Origin: Pseudomonas sp.
GTDB lineage: Bacteria > Pseudomonadota > Gammaproteobacteria > Pseudomonadales > Pseudomonadaceae
Direction: 5' to 3'
Assembly (NCBI GenBank): GCA_003488145.1
Contig: DNMQ01000404.1
Span: 1-7,451 of the forward strand
Length of the DNA: 7,451 nucleotides
Numbering within the stretch: position 1 is the first letter of the stretch; each line of letters begins with the position of its first letter. Of the stretch, positions 6,428 to 7,451 are shown piece by piece. The position numbers were made by a program, and so were the translations under genes. The notes beneath the pieces were generated by a model. The model made no database searches. It had not been told where the DNA came from and worked only from the letters and a program-made list of their open reading frames with translations.

Positions 6428-6436
6428 ACCCAGGTT

Positions 6437-7066
6437 TCAGCGCTGGATCGGGCTGCCGGTCGCCTCTTGCAGCTCCTCGAAGCTGACGCCTTCGGCCAGC
6501 TCCACCAGCTTCAGGCCCTGCTCGGTGACGTCCAGCACGCCGAGGTCGGTGATGATCCGGTCGACCACGCCGAGACCGGTCAGTGGCAGGTCGCAGGCCG
6601 GCAGGATCTTGTGTGCGCCGCCCTTGGCGGTGTGCTCCATCAGCACTACGACGCGCTTGACGCCGGCCACCAGATCCATCGCGCCGCCCATGCCCTTGAC
6701 CATCTTGCCGGGGATCATCCAGTTGGCCAGGTCGCCCTTTTCCGACACCTGCATGGCGCCGAGGATGGCCAGGTTGATGTGGCCGCCGCGGATCATGGCA
6801 AAGCTCTGCGCGTTGTCGAAGAAGCTCGAACCGGGCAGGGCGGTGACGGTCTGCTTGCCGGCGTTGATCAGGTCCGGGTCGATCTCTTCCTCGGTCGGGA
6901 AGGGGCCGATGCCGAGCAGGCCGTTCTCGCTCTGCAGCCAGACGTCCATGCCTTCGGGGATGTAGTTGGCCACCAGGGTAGGCAGGCCGATGCCGAGGTT
7001 GACGTAGAAGCCGTCCTGCAGCTCCTGGGCGGCGCGTTGCGCCATCTGTTCACGTGTCCAGGCCAT
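6437..7066 (-). CDS. scoB: 3-oxoacid CoA-transferase subunit B
   Basis: Catalytic subunit of the heterodimeric enzyme that moves CoA from succinyl-CoA to acetoacetate, giving acetoacetyl-CoA and succinate. The product is 209 residues, normal length. The catalytic glutamate is Glu47 in the conserved SENG motif (46-49), followed by the LLGIGPFP stretch (50-57). Other family stretches are [13 protein letters not shown] (25-37), [15 protein letters not shown] (70-84), [15 protein letters not shown] (93-107), and [14 protein letters not shown] (119-132). ATG 7066 lies four bases after the scoA stop, with GAGGAG inside the scoA 3' end, so the two are translationally coupled. It is followed by the thiolase gene, which supports acetoacetate as substrate. 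Close relatives in pseudomonads include DhcAB, a dehydrocarnitine CoA-transferase also found next to atoB, so carnitine catabolism is an alternative. PcaIJ (3-oxoadipate) is less likely given the AtoB-type thiolase. Confidence 0.94.
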   Translation of the reverse strand: MAWTREQMAQRAAQELQDGFYVNLGIGLPTLVANYIPEGMDVWLQSENGLLGIGPFPTEEEIDPDLINAGKQTVTALPGSSFFDNAQSFAMIRGGHINLAILGAMQVSEKGDLANWMIPGKMVKGMGGAMDLVAGVKRVVVLMEHTAKGGAHKILPACDLPLTGLGVVDRIITDLGVLDVTEQGLKLVELAEGVSFEELQEATGSPIQR

Positions 7067-7070
7067 GCTC

Positions 7071-7451
7071 TCAGCTCCTCACCGTGCGTTTTTCGATGCG
7101 TTTTTCCGGGCTCGGGTTGTGCACGATGCGATGCACATAGATGCCCGGCAGGTGGATCTGGTCCGGGTCCAGCTCGCCGGTCTCGACGATCTCCTCCACC
7201 TCGACGACGCAGACCTCGCCGGCCATCGCTGCCAGCGGGTTGAAGTTGCGCGCGGTCTTGCGGAACAGCAGGTTGCCGGCCTTGTCGGCCTTCCACGCCT
7301 TGACCAGGGCCAGGTCGGCGGTGAGGGATTCCTCCATCACGTACCACTCGCCCTTGAACTGGCGGGTTTCCTTGCCTTCTGCCACCAGGGTGCCGTAGCC
7401 GGTCCTGGTGTAGAACGCCGGGATGCCCGCGCCGCCGGCACGCAGCTTCTC
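7071..7451 (-). CDS. scoA: 3-oxoacid CoA-transferase subunit A, C-terminal part (5' end beyond window)
   Basis: Partner subunit of ScoB. The frame is open from the right edge to a TGA at 7071-7073, giving 126 residues, roughly the last half of a protein usually near 230. It contains the CoA-transferase alpha stretch [21 protein letters not shown] near the start of the fragment and ends with the typical [19 protein letters not shown] region. The motif position usually written YTPAG or YTPTG reads YTRTG here, a mild deviation. Internal GTG or ATG codons are not starts, because the upstream residues remain family-like to the edge. The gene is first of the visible scoAB pair; its promoter and N-terminal half lie outside the window. 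Confidence 0.92.
   Translation of the reverse strand, partial: EKLRAGGAGIPAFYTRTGYGTLVAEGKETRQFKGEWYVMEESLTADLALVKAWKADKAGNLLFRKTARNFNPLAAMAGEVCVVEVEEIVETGELDPDQIHLPGIYVHRIVHNPSPEKRIEKRTVRS

Noticed and set aside
6335..7243. Plus-strand frame of 302 codons opposite scoB and scoA
   Set aside because: Antisense to two translationally coupled, well-conserved genes; His/Gln/Asp-rich shadow composition.

Overview
The window looks like ordinary chromosome of a high-GC gammaproteobacterium, most likely Pseudomonas in the broad sense. The grounds are GC-rich codon use, a LiuR-like MerR regulator, an AtoB thiolase and ScoAB CoA-transferase close to pseudomonad versions, a sigma-54-controlled TRAP transporter, and a CA-rich Hfq/Crc-type motif at a ribosome binding site. 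This assignment is recalled from family knowledge; no search was run. Every gene I can support lies on the minus strand, so the text follows transcription from right to left. I see no mobile element, tRNA, rRNA or CRISPR array.

Right half (7451 to 4477): a ketone-body (acetoacetate) degradation cluster. It holds the 3' part of scoA, complete scoB, a complete acetyl-CoA C-acetyltransferase (atoB-like) and a small MerR-family regulator, ending at a good Rho-independent terminator. CoA transfer to acetoacetate followed by thiolysis would give two acetyl-CoA. The 246-bp gap between scoB and the thiolase gene is unusually structured. It has a stem after scoB, a candidate sigma-70 promoter with a palindrome at its -35, a second stem, and a terminator-like hairpin with a T-tract that almost touches the thiolase Shine-Dalgarno.

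Centre (4532 to 4127): a 406-bp non-coding control region upstream of dctP. Read toward dctP it holds the merR terminator, three TGTCC/GGACA inverted repeats (candidate enhancer sites), a possible IHF site, a sigma-54 -24/-12 promoter, and a leader of about 152 nt. The leader carries mutually exclusive stems built from a repeated CCAGAACAA motif. It ends in an AAC/AAG triplet run overlapping the ribosome binding site, the form of an Hfq/Crc catabolite-repression target.

Left half (4126 to 1): a complete tripartite TRAP transporter in the order dctP (periplasmic binding protein), dctQ (small membrane subunit), dctM (large membrane subunit). It is followed by the 5' part of a gene for a PAS-domain sigma-54 activator with Walker A and GAFTGA motifs, which runs off the left edge. 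The activator gene is the obvious candidate to drive the sigma-54 promoter of dctP, making this a self-contained substrate-inducible uptake system. DctP resembles the 2-oxoacid (TakP-type) subfamily. Its position beside acetoacetate catabolism suggests, but does not prove, a keto acid or related carboxylate as substrate.

The most interesting material is regulatory RNA/DNA structure between the genes rather than a new protein system.
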